The notes under the pieces are model-generated. The model worked only from the letters and a program-made list of their open reading frames with translations, was not told the DNA's origin and did no database searches. Shown here in pieces: positions 53,137 to 62,497 of a DNA stretch of 64,000 nt (position 1 is the stretch's first letter; the number at the start of each line of letters is the position of its first letter). The position numbers were made by a program, and so were the translations under genes. Source of the stretch: Actinomadura macra NBRC 14102 (lineage in GTDB: Bacteria; Actinomycetota; Actinomycetes; Streptosporangiales; Streptosporangiaceae); NCBI RefSeq assembly GCF_001552215.1, contig NZ_BCQT01000006.1:496001-560000 (forward strand). The letters are read 5' to 3'.

Positions 53137-53727
53137 GTGGATCCACTCGGCATCAAAGGTACTTACTTGTTCACCCCGCCCGTGCACGGTGATGAGCGCG
53201 GGTCCTTCCATGAGTGGTTCCGGAGCGACGACCTCCAGGCGCACGCCGGGCACGGCCTGAACCTGGCCCAGGGCAACTGCTCCATCTCGTCCAAGGGTGC
53301 CCTGCGCGGCATCCACTTCGCGGACGTTCCACCAGGCCAGGCCAAATACATCACCTGCCTGCGCGGCGCGATCCTGGACGTGGTCGTCGACATCCGCGTG
53401 GGCTCGCCCACGTTCGCCCAGTGGGAGGCGGTGCGGCTGGACGACAAGACCCGCTCCGGCCTGTACATCGGCGAGGGGATCGGCCACGGCTTCCTGGCGC
53501 TCACCGACGACGCGACCGTCATCTACCTGTGCTCGGAGCCGTACACGCCCTCGCGCGAGCACGGCGTCCACCCCCTCGACCCCGAGATCGGCATCGAATG
53601 GCCGGCGGACGTCGAGCCCGTCCTGTCCCCGAAGGACGCCGAGGCGCCGACGCTGGAGGAGGCCCACCGGGCCGGCCTCCTCCCCGACTATCAGTCCTGC
53701 CTCGACTACTACGCCAAGCTCGGCTAG
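53137..53727 (+). CDS. rmlC: dTDP-4-dehydrorhamnose 3,5-epimerase
   Basis: 196 residues from the GTG at 53137, apparently leaderless (CATTCT just upstream, no ribosome site). A cupin fold with the RmlC motifs HGDERGSFHEWF, QGNCSISSKGALRGIHF (active-site His), VVVDIRVGSPTF, YIGEGIGHGFLAL and CSEPYTPSREHGVHPLDP. It makes dTDP-4-keto-L-rhamnose from the RmlB product. It is convergent with rmlD, sharing a CTAG at the stop codons. Confidence 0.93.
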   Translation: MDPLGIKGTYLFTPPVHGDERGSFHEWFRSDDLQAHAGHGLNLAQGNCSISSKGALRGIHFADVPPGQAKYITCLRGAILDVVVDIRVGSPTFAQWEAVRLDDKTRSGLYIGEGIGHGFLALTDDATVIYLCSEPYTPSREHGVHPLDPEIGIEWPADVEPVLSPKDAEAPTLEEAHRAGLLPDYQSCLDYYAKLG

Positions 53728-54563
53728 GAGGGGCGAAGCACCGGCCACGCCGCGTGGAGGGCCTGCCTCCAGTCGCGCATCGGCGTCAGGCCCGCCTCGG
53801 CCCACCGCTCGTGCCCGAGGACGCTGGACGCCGGCCGCGGCGCCGGGCGGACGAACCGGTCGCTCGTCGTCGGCCGGACCCTGTCCGGGGCGAGGCCGAG
53901 GAGCGCGAACACCTCGCGCGCCAGCCCGTACCAGCTCGTCCAGCCGCCGTTGGTGCCGTGGTAGACGCCGGCGGGCGCGCCGGACCCCGCCAGCGCGATG
54001 ATCCGGTCGGCCAGGTCACCGGACCAGGTGGGCTGCCCGGCCTGGTCGTCGACGACCTCGACGGTCTCGCGCTCGGCGGCCAGCCGCACCATCGTCCGCA
54101 CGAAGTTGTTGCCGTGCGCCCCGTACAGCCACGCGGTGCGCACGACGTAGCCGCGCCCGTAGCCGAGCACGGCCCGCTCACCGGCGAGCTTCGTCCGCCC
54201 GTAGGCGTTGATCGGGCCGGTCGGGGCGCCCTCGGGATAGGGAGCCTCGGCGGTGCCGTCGAAGACGTAGTCGGTCGACAGGTGGACGAGCCGCGCGCCG
54301 ATCTCCTCGCACCCGGCGGTGATCGCCTCAAGCGCGGTGCCGTTGACGGCGAGCGCCTCGTCCTCGTGGGTCTCGGCGTCGTCCACGGCCGTCCAGGCGG
54401 CGCAGTTGACGACGACCAGGGGCCGGTGCCGCCGCAGGGCCTCCCGCACCGCCGCGGCGTCGGTGATGTCCAGCTCGTCGCGTTTGGGGGCGACGACGTC
54501 GTCCAGCCGCGCGACGAGGTCGGCGCCGAGCATCCCCCCGGCGCCGGTGACGAGCCAGGTCAT
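53724..54563 (-). CDS. rmlD: dTDP-4-dehydrorhamnose reductase
   Basis: 279 residues from the ATG at 54563, in an ATGA overlap with rmlB. SDR-type Rossmann start MTWLVTGAGGMLGADL. VVVNCAAWTAVDDAE and LSTDYVFDG are typical, and the YGRTKLAGE catalytic YxxxK is intact. It reduces dTDP-4-keto-L-rhamnose to dTDP-L-rhamnose with NAD(P)H. It is last in the rmlA-rmlB-rmlD operon. Confidence 0.93.
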   Translation of the reverse strand: MTWLVTGAGGMLGADLVARLDDVVAPKRDELDITDAAAVREALRRHRPLVVVNCAAWTAVDDAETHEDEALAVNGTALEAITAGCEEIGARLVHLSTDYVFDGTAEAPYPEGAPTGPINAYGRTKLAGERAVLGYGRGYVVRTAWLYGAHGNNFVRTMVRLAAERETVEVVDDQAGQPTWSGDLADRIIALAGSGAPAGVYHGTNGGWTSWYGLAREVFALLGLAPDRVRPTTSDRFVRPAPRPASSVLGHERWAEAGLTPMRDWRQALHAAWPVLRPS

Positions 54564-55549
54564 GTGGCGTCCTCCGACCGCTTGCGCAGCGGCTCCCACC
54601 AGTCGCGGTTCTCCTCGTACCACCGGACGGTCGCGGCGAGGCCCTCCTCGAAGGGCACCCGGGGCGCGTAGCCGAGGCGCCGGAGCCGGGCGTCCGACAG
54701 GGAGTAGCGGCGGTCGTGTCCCTTGCGGTCCTCGACGCGCTCCACCCTGTCCCAGCCGGCGCCGAACGCCTCCAGAAGGCGCCGGGTCAGCTCCAGGTTG
54801 GACAGCTCCGCAGTCCCGGCGATGTGGTAGACCTCACCGGGTTCGCCGCCCTCGGCCACCACCTGGATGCCGCGGCAGTGGTCGGAGGCGTGGATCCAGT
54901 CGCGGACGTTCCCGCCGTCCCCGTACAGCGGCACCGTCCGGCCGTCCATCAGGTTGGTGACGAACAGCGGGATGATTTTCTCGGGGTACTGGTAGGGCCC
55001 GTAGTTGTTGCCGCAACGGGTGATCGCGACCGGCAGCCCGTGGGTCCGCGCGTAGGCGCGGGCGATCATATCGCCGCCCGCCTTGGCCGCCGAGTACGGC
55101 GAGTTCGGCGCGAGCGGGGCGTCCTCGTCCCAGGAACCCTCGTCGACGCTGCCGTACACCTCGTCCGTGGAGATCTGCACGACCCGCGGCGTCCCCGCGT
55201 CCAGGCACGCCTGCATCAGGGTCTGGACGCCGAGGACGTTCGTCCGCACGAACTCCCCGGCGCTCTCGATCGACCGGTCGACGTGCGACTCCGCCGCGAA
55301 GTTGAGCACGACGTCGTGCCCGGGCACCAGGTCCGCGAGCAGCTCACCGTCGCAGATGTCGCCGTGCACGAACGTGTACCCGCCCTCGACGGGCTCCAGG
55401 TTCCGCAGGTTCCCCGCGTAGGTGAGCTTGTCCAGGACGGTCACCTCGACCTCCGCCCACGCCGGATACGCCCCGCCGACCAGCTCCCGCACGTAGTGGG
55501 AGCCGATGAAACCGGCCCCGCCCGTCACCAGGATCCGCCGCGCGCTCAT
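54560..55549 (-). CDS. rmlB: dTDP-glucose 4,6-dehydratase
   Basis: 329 residues. Extended SDR with ILVTGGAGFIGSHYVREL binding NAD, NFAAESHVDRS, STDEVYGS (Asp-Glu acid/base pair) and the catalytic YSAAKAGGD. GNNYGPYQYPEKIIPLF and RDWIHASDHCRGI are typical of RmlB. It forms dTDP-4-keto-6-deoxyglucose. Four-base overlaps on both sides show tight coupling with rmlA and rmlD. Confidence 0.95.
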   Translation of the reverse strand: MSARRILVTGGAGFIGSHYVRELVGGAYPAWAEVEVTVLDKLTYAGNLRNLEPVEGGYTFVHGDICDGELLADLVPGHDVVLNFAAESHVDRSIESAGEFVRTNVLGVQTLMQACLDAGTPRVVQISTDEVYGSVDEGSWDEDAPLAPNSPYSAAKAGGDMIARAYARTHGLPVAITRCGNNYGPYQYPEKIIPLFVTNLMDGRTVPLYGDGGNVRDWIHASDHCRGIQVVAEGGEPGEVYHIAGTAELSNLELTRRLLEAFGAGWDRVERVEDRKGHDRRYSLSDARLRRLGYAPRVPFEEGLAATVRWYEENRDWWEPLRKRSEDAT

Positions 55550-56613
55550 CTGCTGATCTGCACTTTGCTGTGGTCTCCCAACACGAGACGGTGGGCCTTC
55601 GGGACGCGGGGCGCGGGCGTGACCTCGGCCTCACGCCCGATGAGGGAACATTCGATGCGGCCGACCCCGTCGATGGACGCGCCGCGCAGCACGATCGAGT
55701 ACTCGATCTCGCTGTCCAGGATCGCGCAGTCCCGGTCGATGGAGGTGAACGGTCCCACGTAGGAGTCGCGGACGGCCGAACAGGCGCCCACGATCGCCGG
55801 GCCGACGATCCGGGACCCGGTGACCCGCGCGCCCTCCTCCACGACGACCCGGCCGATCAACTCGCTGGCCTCGTCGACCTCGCCCTCCACCCGGGCCTCG
55901 ACGCCCTCCAGGACGAGCCGGTTGACCTCCAGCATGTCGGTGACGTTGCCGGTGTCCTTCCAGTAGCCGGTGATCACCGTGGACTCGACCCGGTGGCCAT
56001 GGTCGATCAGCCACTGGATCGCGTCGGTGATCTCCAGCTCGTTGCGGCGGGACGGCTTCAGCTCCGCGACCGCCTCGTGCACGGCGGGGCTGAACAGGTA
56101 CACGCCGACGAGGGCGAGGTCGCTCTTGGGGAACTCGGGCTTCTCCTCCAGCGCCACGACCCGCCCGTCCAGGTCCAGCTCGGCGACACCGAACGCACGC
56201 GGGTCGGACACGTGAGTCAGCATGATCTGGGCCTGCGGCCGCTCCGCCCGGAACCGCTCCACCAGCCCGTCGATGCCGCCGACGACGAAGTTGTCGCCGA
56301 GGTACATCACGAAGTCGTCGTCACCGAGGTACTCGCGGGCGATGAGGACGGCGTGGGCGAGCCCACGCGGCGCGTCCTGGACGAGGTAGGTCACCTCCAG
56401 CCCGAACTGCGAGCCGTCGCCGACCGCCCGGCGGATCTCGGCGGCGGTGTCGCCGACGACGATGCCGACCTCGCGGATGCCCGCGTCCCGGATCGCCTCC
56501 AGCCCGTAGAACAGCACCGGTTTGTTCGCGACGGGGACGAGCTGCTTGGCGGAGGTGTGCGTGATCGGGCGGAGCCGGGACCCGGCACCCCCCGCCAGCA
56601 CGAGGGCCTTCAC
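55546..56613 (-). CDS. rmlA: Glucose-1-phosphate thymidylyltransferase, long (StrD-like) form
   Basis: 355 residues from the GTG at 56613; no clear ribosome site. The nucleotidyltransferase motif is LVLAGGAGSRLRPIT, followed by AKQLVPVANKPVLFYGLEAI, DNFVVGG and YWKDTGNVTDMLEVNRL. The extra 110 C-terminal residues form a left-handed beta-helix (GRVVVEEGARVTGSRIVGPA), as in the long RmlA/StrD type rather than the 290-residue form. It makes dTDP-glucose from dTTP and glucose-1-phosphate, the first step to dTDP-rhamnose. First gene of the rml operon. Confidence 0.92.
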   Translation of the reverse strand: MKALVLAGGAGSRLRPITHTSAKQLVPVANKPVLFYGLEAIRDAGIREVGIVVGDTAAEIRRAVGDGSQFGLEVTYLVQDAPRGLAHAVLIAREYLGDDDFVMYLGDNFVVGGIDGLVERFRAERPQAQIMLTHVSDPRAFGVAELDLDGRVVALEEKPEFPKSDLALVGVYLFSPAVHEAVAELKPSRRNELEITDAIQWLIDHGHRVESTVITGYWKDTGNVTDMLEVNRLVLEGVEARVEGEVDEASELIGRVVVEEGARVTGSRIVGPAIVGACSAVRDSYVGPFTSIDRDCAILDSEIEYSIVLRGASIDGVGRIECSLIGREAEVTPAPRVPKAHRLVLGDHSKVQISR

Positions 56614-56734
56614 GCGGCGGCCGGGAGGGGCGGGCGCTGGAGGGAGGGCACGTTCAAGGGGACTCCAAACAAGCCGGGGTGCCGGGATCGACACTCGACA
56701 GTACCGGCCTCGCAGGCCGCTGACGCCGATACGT

Positions 56735-56769
56735 CCGGCCCTGGCCGTGCAGGTCAACGCCAGGGCCGG
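56735..56769 (-). terminator. Hairpin terminator after cysN
   Basis: CCGGCCCTGGC pairs with GCCAGGGCCGG over a 13-base loop, starting 14 bases beyond the cysN stop on the minus strand. It separates the cys operon from rmlABD. Confidence 0.7.
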
Positions 56770-56782
56770 GTTCCGCGTCGGG

Positions 56783-58093
56783 CTACCGCACGCTGGTGAT
56801 CATCCCGGCGGCGACGGTGTTGTGGGTGGCCTCGTCGATGAGGATGAAACCGCCGGTGAGCCGGTTACGGCCGTAGTCGTCGACGAACAGCGGCTGGGTG
56901 ACCCGCAGCGACACCCGGCCGATCTCGTTCAGCCCCAGGCTCGCCGCCTGCTCGTCGCGGTGCAGCGTGTTGACGTCCAGCCGGTAGTGCAGGTCCTTGA
57001 CCATGGCCTTCGCGGTCCGCGTGGTGTGCTTGATCACCAGCTTCATCCGCGGCGACAGCGGCCGGTCGGGGGTCATCCAGCACACCATCGCGTCCAGGTC
57101 CTGCGCGGACTCCGGCCGGTTGTGCGGCCGGGCGATCATGTCGCCGCGGGAGATGTCGATGTCGTCGGCCAGCCGCAGCACCACCGACATCGGCGCGTAC
57201 GCCTCCGCGACCGGCCCGTGCGGCCCGTCGATATGCGTGATCGTCGTGGTCAGCCCGGACGGCAGGTGCACGACCTCGTCGCCCGGCTTCAGCACCCCGC
57301 CCGCGACCTGCCCCGCATAGCCGCGGTAGTCGTGCAGCTCGGGGTCGGTGGAGGCGTGCGGGCGGATCACGTACTGCACCGGGAACCGGACGTCGATGAG
57401 GTTGCGGTCCGAGGCGATGTGGACGTGCTCCAGGTGGTGCAGCAGCGACGACCCCTCGTACCACGGCATGTTCACGCTGCGCTCGACCACGTTGTCGCCG
57501 TGCAGCGCCGACAGCGGAACGAACGTCAGGTCGGTCACCTCCAGCTTGGAGGCGAACGCGGTGAACTCGTCCACGATCTGCTCGTACACGGCCTGGTCGT
57601 AGTCGACCAGGTCCATCTTGTTGACCGCCACCACCAGGTGCGGGACCTGGAGCAGCGTGGTGAGGAACGCGTGCCGGCGGGACTGCTCCAGAATGCCCTT
57701 GCGCGCGTCCACCAGGATGATCGCCAGGTCGGCCGTGGACGCGCCGGTCACCATGTTGCGGGTGTACTGGATGTGCCCGGGGGTGTCGGCGATGATGAAC
57801 TTGCGGCGCGGCGTCGCGAAGTACCGGTAGGCGACGTCGATCGTGATGCCCTGCTCCCGCTCGGCCCGGAGGCCGTCGGTGAGCAACGCCAGGTTGGTGT
57901 ACTCCTCGCCGCGGTCCGCGCTGGTGCGCTCCACCGACTCCAACTGGTCCTCGAAGATCGACTTCGAGTCGAACAGGAGCCGTCCGATCAGCGTCGACTT
58001 GCCGTCGTCGACGCTGCCCGCCGTCGCGAACCGCAGGATGTCCATGCTCTTGGGGGTGCCCGGCCTCGGGGGGGTGCTCTGCCCGGTCGCCAT
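56783..58093 (-). CDS. cysN: Sulfate adenylyltransferase subunit 1 (GTPase)
   Basis: 436 residues. An EF-Tu-like GTPase: P-loop ATAGSVDDGKSTLIGRLL, switch region with EREQGITIDVAYRYF, DTPGHIQYTRNM, NKMDLVDYD. Two beta-barrel domains follow (VRFPVQYVIRP, PGDEVVHLPSG). It has no C-terminal APS kinase domain. GTP hydrolysis drives formation of APS from ATP and sulfate by CysD. Starts at the stop of cysD. Confidence 0.94.
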   Translation of the reverse strand: MATGQSTPPRPGTPKSMDILRFATAGSVDDGKSTLIGRLLFDSKSIFEDQLESVERTSADRGEEYTNLALLTDGLRAEREQGITIDVAYRYFATPRRKFIIADTPGHIQYTRNMVTGASTADLAIILVDARKGILEQSRRHAFLTTLLQVPHLVVAVNKMDLVDYDQAVYEQIVDEFTAFASKLEVTDLTFVPLSALHGDNVVERSVNMPWYEGSSLLHHLEHVHIASDRNLIDVRFPVQYVIRPHASTDPELHDYRGYAGQVAGGVLKPGDEVVHLPSGLTTTITHIDGPHGPVAEAYAPMSVVLRLADDIDISRGDMIARPHNRPESAQDLDAMVCWMTPDRPLSPRMKLVIKHTTRTAKAMVKDLHYRLDVNTLHRDEQAASLGLNEIGRVSLRVTQPLFVDDYGRNRLTGGFILIDEATHNTVAAGMITSVR

Positions 58094-59007
58094 CAGAAGT
58101 AGCCCTCTTTCTTGCGGTCCTCCATGGCGGCCTCGCTCGCCCGGTCGTCGGCGCGGGTCTGGCCGCGCTCGGTGACCCGCGTCGCCGCGATCTCCTCCAT
58201 CACCTGCTCCAGCGTCGCCGCCGTCGACTTCACCGCGCCCGTGCAGGACGCGTCGCCGACCGTCCGGTAGCGGACCGTCGCCTCGAAGGCCGGCTCGTCC
58301 TCGCCCCGGTTGGCGTACGGCAGGTCGGCCAGCAGCATCCCGTCGCGCTCGAACACCGAGCGGGCGTGCGCGAAGTAGATGGACGGCAACTCCAACTCCT
58401 CACGCCGGACATAGTCCCAGATGTCCAGCTCCGTCCAGTTGGACAGCGGGAACACCCGGACATGCTCACCACGGGCGATCCGGGTGTTGAACAGATTCCA
58501 CAGCTCCGGACGCTGATTCTTCGGATCCCACTGCCCGAACTCGTCCCGGAACGACACCACCCGCTCCTTCGCGCGGGCCTTCTCCTCATCCCGGCGGGCA
58601 CCACCGAACGCCGCATCGAACTCATGCGACTCAATGGCGTCCAGAAGCGTGACGGTCTGCAACCGGTTCCGGGACGCCCGGCGCCCCTTCTCCTCCACGA
58701 CCCGCCCCGCATCGATCGACTCCTGAACGGACGCGACCACCAGCCGCACGCCCGTCTCCGCGACCCGCCGGTCACGGAAATCGATCACCTCGGGAAAGTT
58801 GTGGCCGGTATCGACATGCATCACCGGAAACGGGATCGGCGCCGGCCAGAACGCCTTCTGGGCCAGGCGCAGCATCACGATGCTGTCCTTGCCACCCGAG
58901 AACAGCAGCACCGGCCGCTCGAACTCGGCCGCCACCTCCCGGAAGATATGGATGGACTCGGCCTCGAGGACGTCTAGCTGGGATAGCAGGTAATCGCAAC
59001 GCTGCAT
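58093..59007 (-). CDS. cysD: Sulfate adenylyltransferase subunit 2
   Basis: 304 residues from the ATG at 59007. PP-loop ATPase: VLLFSGGKDSIVMLRLA near residue 35, PVMHVDTGHNFPEVI, FDAAFGGARRDEEKARAKER, and SNWTELDIWDYVRREELELP. It catalyses ATP plus sulfate to APS and pyrophosphate with CysN. Downstream of cysQ by 124 bases and immediately before cysN. No CysH-type APS/PAPS reductase or sulfite reductase is in the window, so APS here may serve PAPS and sulfation rather than assimilation (inference). Confidence 0.95.
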   Translation of the reverse strand: MQRCDYLLSQLDVLEAESIHIFREVAAEFERPVLLFSGGKDSIVMLRLAQKAFWPAPIPFPVMHVDTGHNFPEVIDFRDRRVAETGVRLVVASVQESIDAGRVVEEKGRRASRNRLQTVTLLDAIESHEFDAAFGGARRDEEKARAKERVVSFRDEFGQWDPKNQRPELWNLFNTRIARGEHVRVFPLSNWTELDIWDYVRREELELPSIYFAHARSVFERDGMLLADLPYANRGEDEPAFEATVRYRTVGDASCTGAVKSTAATLEQVMEEIAATRVTERGQTRADDRASEAAMEDRKKEGYF

Positions 59008-59131
59008 GGTCTGCGGCTCTCTCCACGCTGGTCTGGCAGATACACCGGTGGCAGGGGGATCGACGGCATGCCTTCCCACCGGATCGAACGTCTCCCCGCC
59101 GGGTTTTCGTCCCGCCGGGTCACGATGGGCG

Positions 59132-60070
59132 CTACGGCAGAGTTCCCTCAAGAACCCGGATGCCGGTCAGCAGCGTCGACGCCGACATGGGATGGCACAC
59201 CAGGATATCCGGCAACCGGGGGTCCTCCCGGTTGTAGACGAGCGGCGACCCGTCCACCCGCGACGCGTGAGCGCCCGCCGCGAGCGCCACCGCCGCCGGA
59301 GCAGCCGAATCCCACTCGTACTGGCCGCCCGCATGGACGTAGGCGTCGACCTCGCCGAGGAGCACCGCGGAGATCTTCGCCCCCGCCGACCCGATCGGCA
59401 CCAGCTCCACATCCAGCTCCAGATCGTCCGCCAGCCGCCGCACGAACTCGGGCGGCCGAGTCCGGCTCACCGCGATGCGCAGCTTCCCGGCATCAGGCGC
59501 AGGCGCGTGCAACGGCACCTCACAGGGCGACCCGCCCCGGCCACCGCTCCGCGGCCCCGACGTCCCCGGCTCCCCCGGATCGTCCCGGACGAGCAACGCC
59601 CCACCCGTCGCGGCCGTCCGCAACGTCAACCCCTGCGCCGGAAGCGCCACCGCCCCCGCCGCCAACCGGCCCCCGCCACTCCCCCGCTCCCACAACGCCA
59701 CGTGGACGGCCCAGTCGCGGCGGCCCTCCTCGGAGAACTCACGCGTCCCGTCCAGCGGATCCACGATCCAGACCCGCCCGGCGGTAAGCCGCTCGGCGTC
59801 GGCGGTATTGGCGGTCGGCGCCCGGTCGGCGCCACGGGCACGCTTGCCCGCGACCGAGGAACGGCCTTCTTCAGAGAGAACGGCGTCGCCGGGACAGCGC
59901 TCGCCCAGCGCCGCCATGAGGTACTCGTGCGCCCGCAGGTCGCCGGTGTCCTTCAGGGCCCGCGCGTCGGCGAAACCCACCTCGTCCCGTACGCCCAGCA
60001 GCAGACGCCCGGCCACCGTGGCGAGCTCAGCCGCCAGGGCGTGGTCGTCCGCCGCCACACTCTCCGTCAT
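59132..60070 (-). CDS. cysQ: 3'(2'),5'-bisphosphate nucleotidase (PAP phosphatase)
   Basis: 312 residues from the ATG at 60070. Inositol-monophosphatase superfamily: VLSEEGRSS (first metal Glu), WIVDPLDGTREFSEEGRRDWAVHVAL (the DPLDGT motif), and YEWDSAAPAAVALAAGAHAS near the C-terminus. It contains a Gly/Ser/Pro-rich insertion near residues 165-200. It dephosphorylates PAP, the inhibitory by-product of sulfotransferases, to AMP. Upstream of cysD-cysN on the same strand. Confidence 0.92.
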   Translation of the reverse strand: MTESVAADDHALAAELATVAGRLLLGVRDEVGFADARALKDTGDLRAHEYLMAALGERCPGDAVLSEEGRSSVAGKRARGADRAPTANTADAERLTAGRVWIVDPLDGTREFSEEGRRDWAVHVALWERGSGGGRLAAGAVALPAQGLTLRTAATGGALLVRDDPGEPGTSGPRSGGRGGSPCEVPLHAPAPDAGKLRIAVSRTRPPEFVRRLADDLELDVELVPIGSAGAKISAVLLGEVDAYVHAGGQYEWDSAAPAAVALAAGAHASRVDGSPLVYNREDPRLPDILVCHPMSASTLLTGIRVLEGTLP

Positions 60071-60188
60071 CCGTCGATCACTTTCCCGACTCGAAAGGTC
60101 CGCTCGACCCCGACCCGACTGGCCCGGTCGACCCACAGTCTCATGGATACCCGATGACGGCTTGTGCCGGGGTGCCAGGATGGGCGGC

Positions 60189-61664
60189 TCAATAGGCGCC
60201 CGAACCGCGGAACACCGCGGACCACGTCTTCCACATGATCTGCAGATCGAGCGCCAGCGACCAATTGTCGACATAACGCAGGTCGAGCCGCACCGACTCC
60301 TCCCACGTCAGATCGGACCGCCCACTGACCTGCCACAGCCCCGTCAGACCGGGCTTCACCACCAGCCTGCGGTAGACGTCACCGCCGTACTGGGCGACCT
60401 CCTCCGGCAGCGGCGGCCGCGGCCCGACCAGCGACATGTCACCACGCACCACATTGATGAGCTGCGGCAACTCATCGAGCGAGTAACGACGCAGCCACCG
60501 ACCCACCCGCGTGATCCGCGGATCCCGCTTGATCTTGAACAGGACGCCGTCGTTCTCGTTGTTCTCCATCAGAGCGCTCTTGCGGGCCTCCGCGTCCCGC
60601 ACCATCGTGCGGAACTTCAGCACCGTGAACTCGCGGCCCCCACGCCCCACCCGGACCTGCCGGAACATCACCGAACCCGCACTCGTCACCTTGATCAAGA
60701 ACGCGACGACCAGCAGCAACGGGCTCAGCAACAGCAGCCCGGCCAGCGCCGCCGTCCGATCGAACAGGCCCTTCAGCACCTTACGGCCGCCGTCCAGCTC
60801 CGGATGCTCGACGTGCAACAGCGGCAACCCCGACACCGGACGGATCGAGATCCGCGGACCCGTCACATCCATCAGCGCGGGCGCCACCACCAACTCGACG
60901 TCATCCCGCTCGATCTGCCACGCCAACCGGCGCAGCGCCACCCCGTCCATCTCCGGGCACGCCAGAACGGCCACGGAATCCGCACCGATCCGATCGGCGA
61001 CAGCCGCCGCCTGACCGAAATCGCCCAGCACCGGGACACCCTCCACCTCGCTGACTGCGTCCTCACCCGACGCCAGCGCAGCCGGCAGGCACACCGCCGC
61101 GATGTCCATCCCGTGGTACCGCTTCTGCCGCAACAACCGGATCAAGTCCTGAACCGACGTCCGGTGCCCGACCGCCACCACCCGCCGCATACAGTCGCCG
61201 TTCCACCGCTTGCGATGCAGCCACTTCCGCAACCGATACCGCGCGACAAGATCAAGGAACGTTCCGAGGGGCATCGCCATGATCACATAGCCCCGCGCGA
61301 CCTCCGTCTTGGTGGCATACGCGACGATCGCGAGCGTGGCCATGAAGATGAACCCGGCACGCAACACCCGGTGGAACTCCTCATACCCCACACCGATGTA
61401 CCGCGGCTGATAGGCCCGACACAGCATCAGCATCGGCACCCACAGCACGGGCAGCGCCACGGTCAGGGCCACATACGGCACCGTCGGATCACTGGGCACC
61501 CCCGGGAAGCGGAGCACGAACGCGATCACCCCGGCCGCCAGCATGCTGAAGAAGTCGAGGGCGCCGGCGAACCGCCGATACCATCCACTCCAGCTCTGCG
61601 GCTGCGGGCGACGTTGCTCGTGGCTGATCGGTGACTCGGACTGAACCTTGTCAACGACGGCCAT
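60189..61664 (-). CDS. WcaJ/WbaP-type undecaprenyl-phosphate sugar-phosphate transferase
   Basis: 491 residues. The N-terminal half has four to five membrane helices and a degenerate nucleotide-binding domain (VVAVGHRTSVQDLIRLL). A further membrane segment (LAGLLLLSPLLLVVAFLIKV) precedes the catalytic domain: GGREFTVLKFRTMV, SLDELPQLINVVRGDMSLVGPRPPLPEE and RLVVKPGLTGLWQVSGRSDL. It puts the first sugar-1-phosphate onto undecaprenyl phosphate, starting the lipid-linked repeat unit. Followed by cysQ after 118 bases, so it may lead the cysQ-cysD-cysN operon. Confidence 0.93.
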   Translation of the reverse strand: MAVVDKVQSESPISHEQRRPQPQSWSGWYRRFAGALDFFSMLAAGVIAFVLRFPGVPSDPTVPYVALTVALPVLWVPMLMLCRAYQPRYIGVGYEEFHRVLRAGFIFMATLAIVAYATKTEVARGYVIMAMPLGTFLDLVARYRLRKWLHRKRWNGDCMRRVVAVGHRTSVQDLIRLLRQKRYHGMDIAAVCLPAALASGEDAVSEVEGVPVLGDFGQAAAVADRIGADSVAVLACPEMDGVALRRLAWQIERDDVELVVAPALMDVTGPRISIRPVSGLPLLHVEHPELDGGRKVLKGLFDRTAALAGLLLLSPLLLVVAFLIKVTSAGSVMFRQVRVGRGGREFTVLKFRTMVRDAEARKSALMENNENDGVLFKIKRDPRITRVGRWLRRYSLDELPQLINVVRGDMSLVGPRPPLPEEVAQYGGDVYRRLVVKPGLTGLWQVSGRSDLTWEESVRLDLRYVDNWSLALDLQIMWKTWSAVFRGSGAY

Positions 61665-61734
61665 ACGCCCTCACCAACCTTTGTAACGCGCGCCCCGGAA
61701 AGCTCGATCCACCTCGAAGACGGCTGAAGAGCGC

Positions 61735-61757
61735 TTCAGGTTCACAAACAACCTGAA
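61735..61757. promoter_or_regulatory. Inverted repeat upstream of the initiating transferase gene
   Basis: TTCAGGTT and AACCTGAA are separated by 7 bases, about 70 bases before the start codon in an AT-rich leader. GAGCGCTT also occurs twice nearby (61729 and 61780). It is a candidate operator for the polysaccharide operon. Confidence 0.4.
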
Positions 61758-61846
61758 CCTCATTAGTGATGCATCTTACGAGCGCTTTGCCATCACGCCA
61801 GGCCCAAGACTCGCATCCGCCTCAAAGCGGTCGTGGCCCAATCCGG

Positions 61847-62422
61847 TCAACCCGCGTGGAAGGTGTTCTGCGCGGCGCCCAGCCCCACACTCACCAGTGC
61901 CTCCACCGCATCCGCGGCCCGCTCCACCTCAAGCGCCAGATCCTTGCGTTCGACCGCGGAGAAGTCTTTCAGGACGAACGCGGCGGCGTCCATCCGCCCA
62001 GGAGGCCGTCCCACCCCAAAACGGACACGCAGGTAGTCCTTGTCCCCTAGCGACTTGGTGATGGACCTCAGACCGTTGTGACCGTTATCACCGCCGCCCT
62101 GCTTCAACCGCAACGTCCCATAAGGGATGTCCAGTTCGTCGTGCACGACGACCACCCGCTCAACCGGCACCTTGAAGAAGTCCCGGAGCGCTTTCACCGG
62201 ACCACCGGACTCGTTCATGAACGTCCGCGGCTTCGCCAGCACCACACGCACGCCACCGAGCCGCCCCTCCACCACGTCCGCACGGGCCCGATGCGACTTG
62301 AACCGCCCACCGACCCGCCCCGCCAGCACATCCAGCACCATGAACCCGACATTGTGCCTATTACCCGCATAGGACGGCCCCGGGTTGCCCAAACCAACGA
62401 CAAGCCAGACGTCCGCGCTCAC
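61847..62422 (-). CDS. pth: Peptidyl-tRNA hydrolase
   Basis: 191 residues from the GTG at 62422, with GAGGAG five bases upstream; a GTG two codons earlier is possible. Motifs: [20 protein letters not shown] with the catalytic His, [13 protein letters not shown] and [17 protein letters not shown], and [13 protein letters not shown]. It releases peptides from peptidyl-tRNA that drops off ribosomes. Downstream of rplY, as in many bacteria. Confidence 0.96.
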   Translation of the reverse strand: MSADVWLVVGLGNPGPSYAGNRHNVGFMVLDVLAGRVGGRFKSHRARADVVEGRLGGVRVVLAKPRTFMNESGGPVKALRDFFKVPVERVVVVHDELDIPYGTLRLKQGGGDNGHNGLRSITKSLGDKDYLRVRFGVGRPPGRMDAAAFVLKDFSAVERKDLALEVERAADAVEALVSVGLGAAQNTFHAG

Positions 62423-62440
62423 CCTCACTCCTCACCGGCG

Positions 62441-62474
62441 ACGGCCCCCGCAGGCACGCACCTGCGGGGGCCGT
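62441..62474 (-). terminator. Hairpin between rplY and pth
   Basis: ACGGCCCCCGCAGG pairs with CCTGCGGGGGCCGT over a 6-base loop, just after the rplY stop and just before pth. It may terminate rplY or attenuate read-through into pth. Confidence 0.75.
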
Positions 62475-62497
62475 GACAGCCCGTGCTCGCGTCCGCG

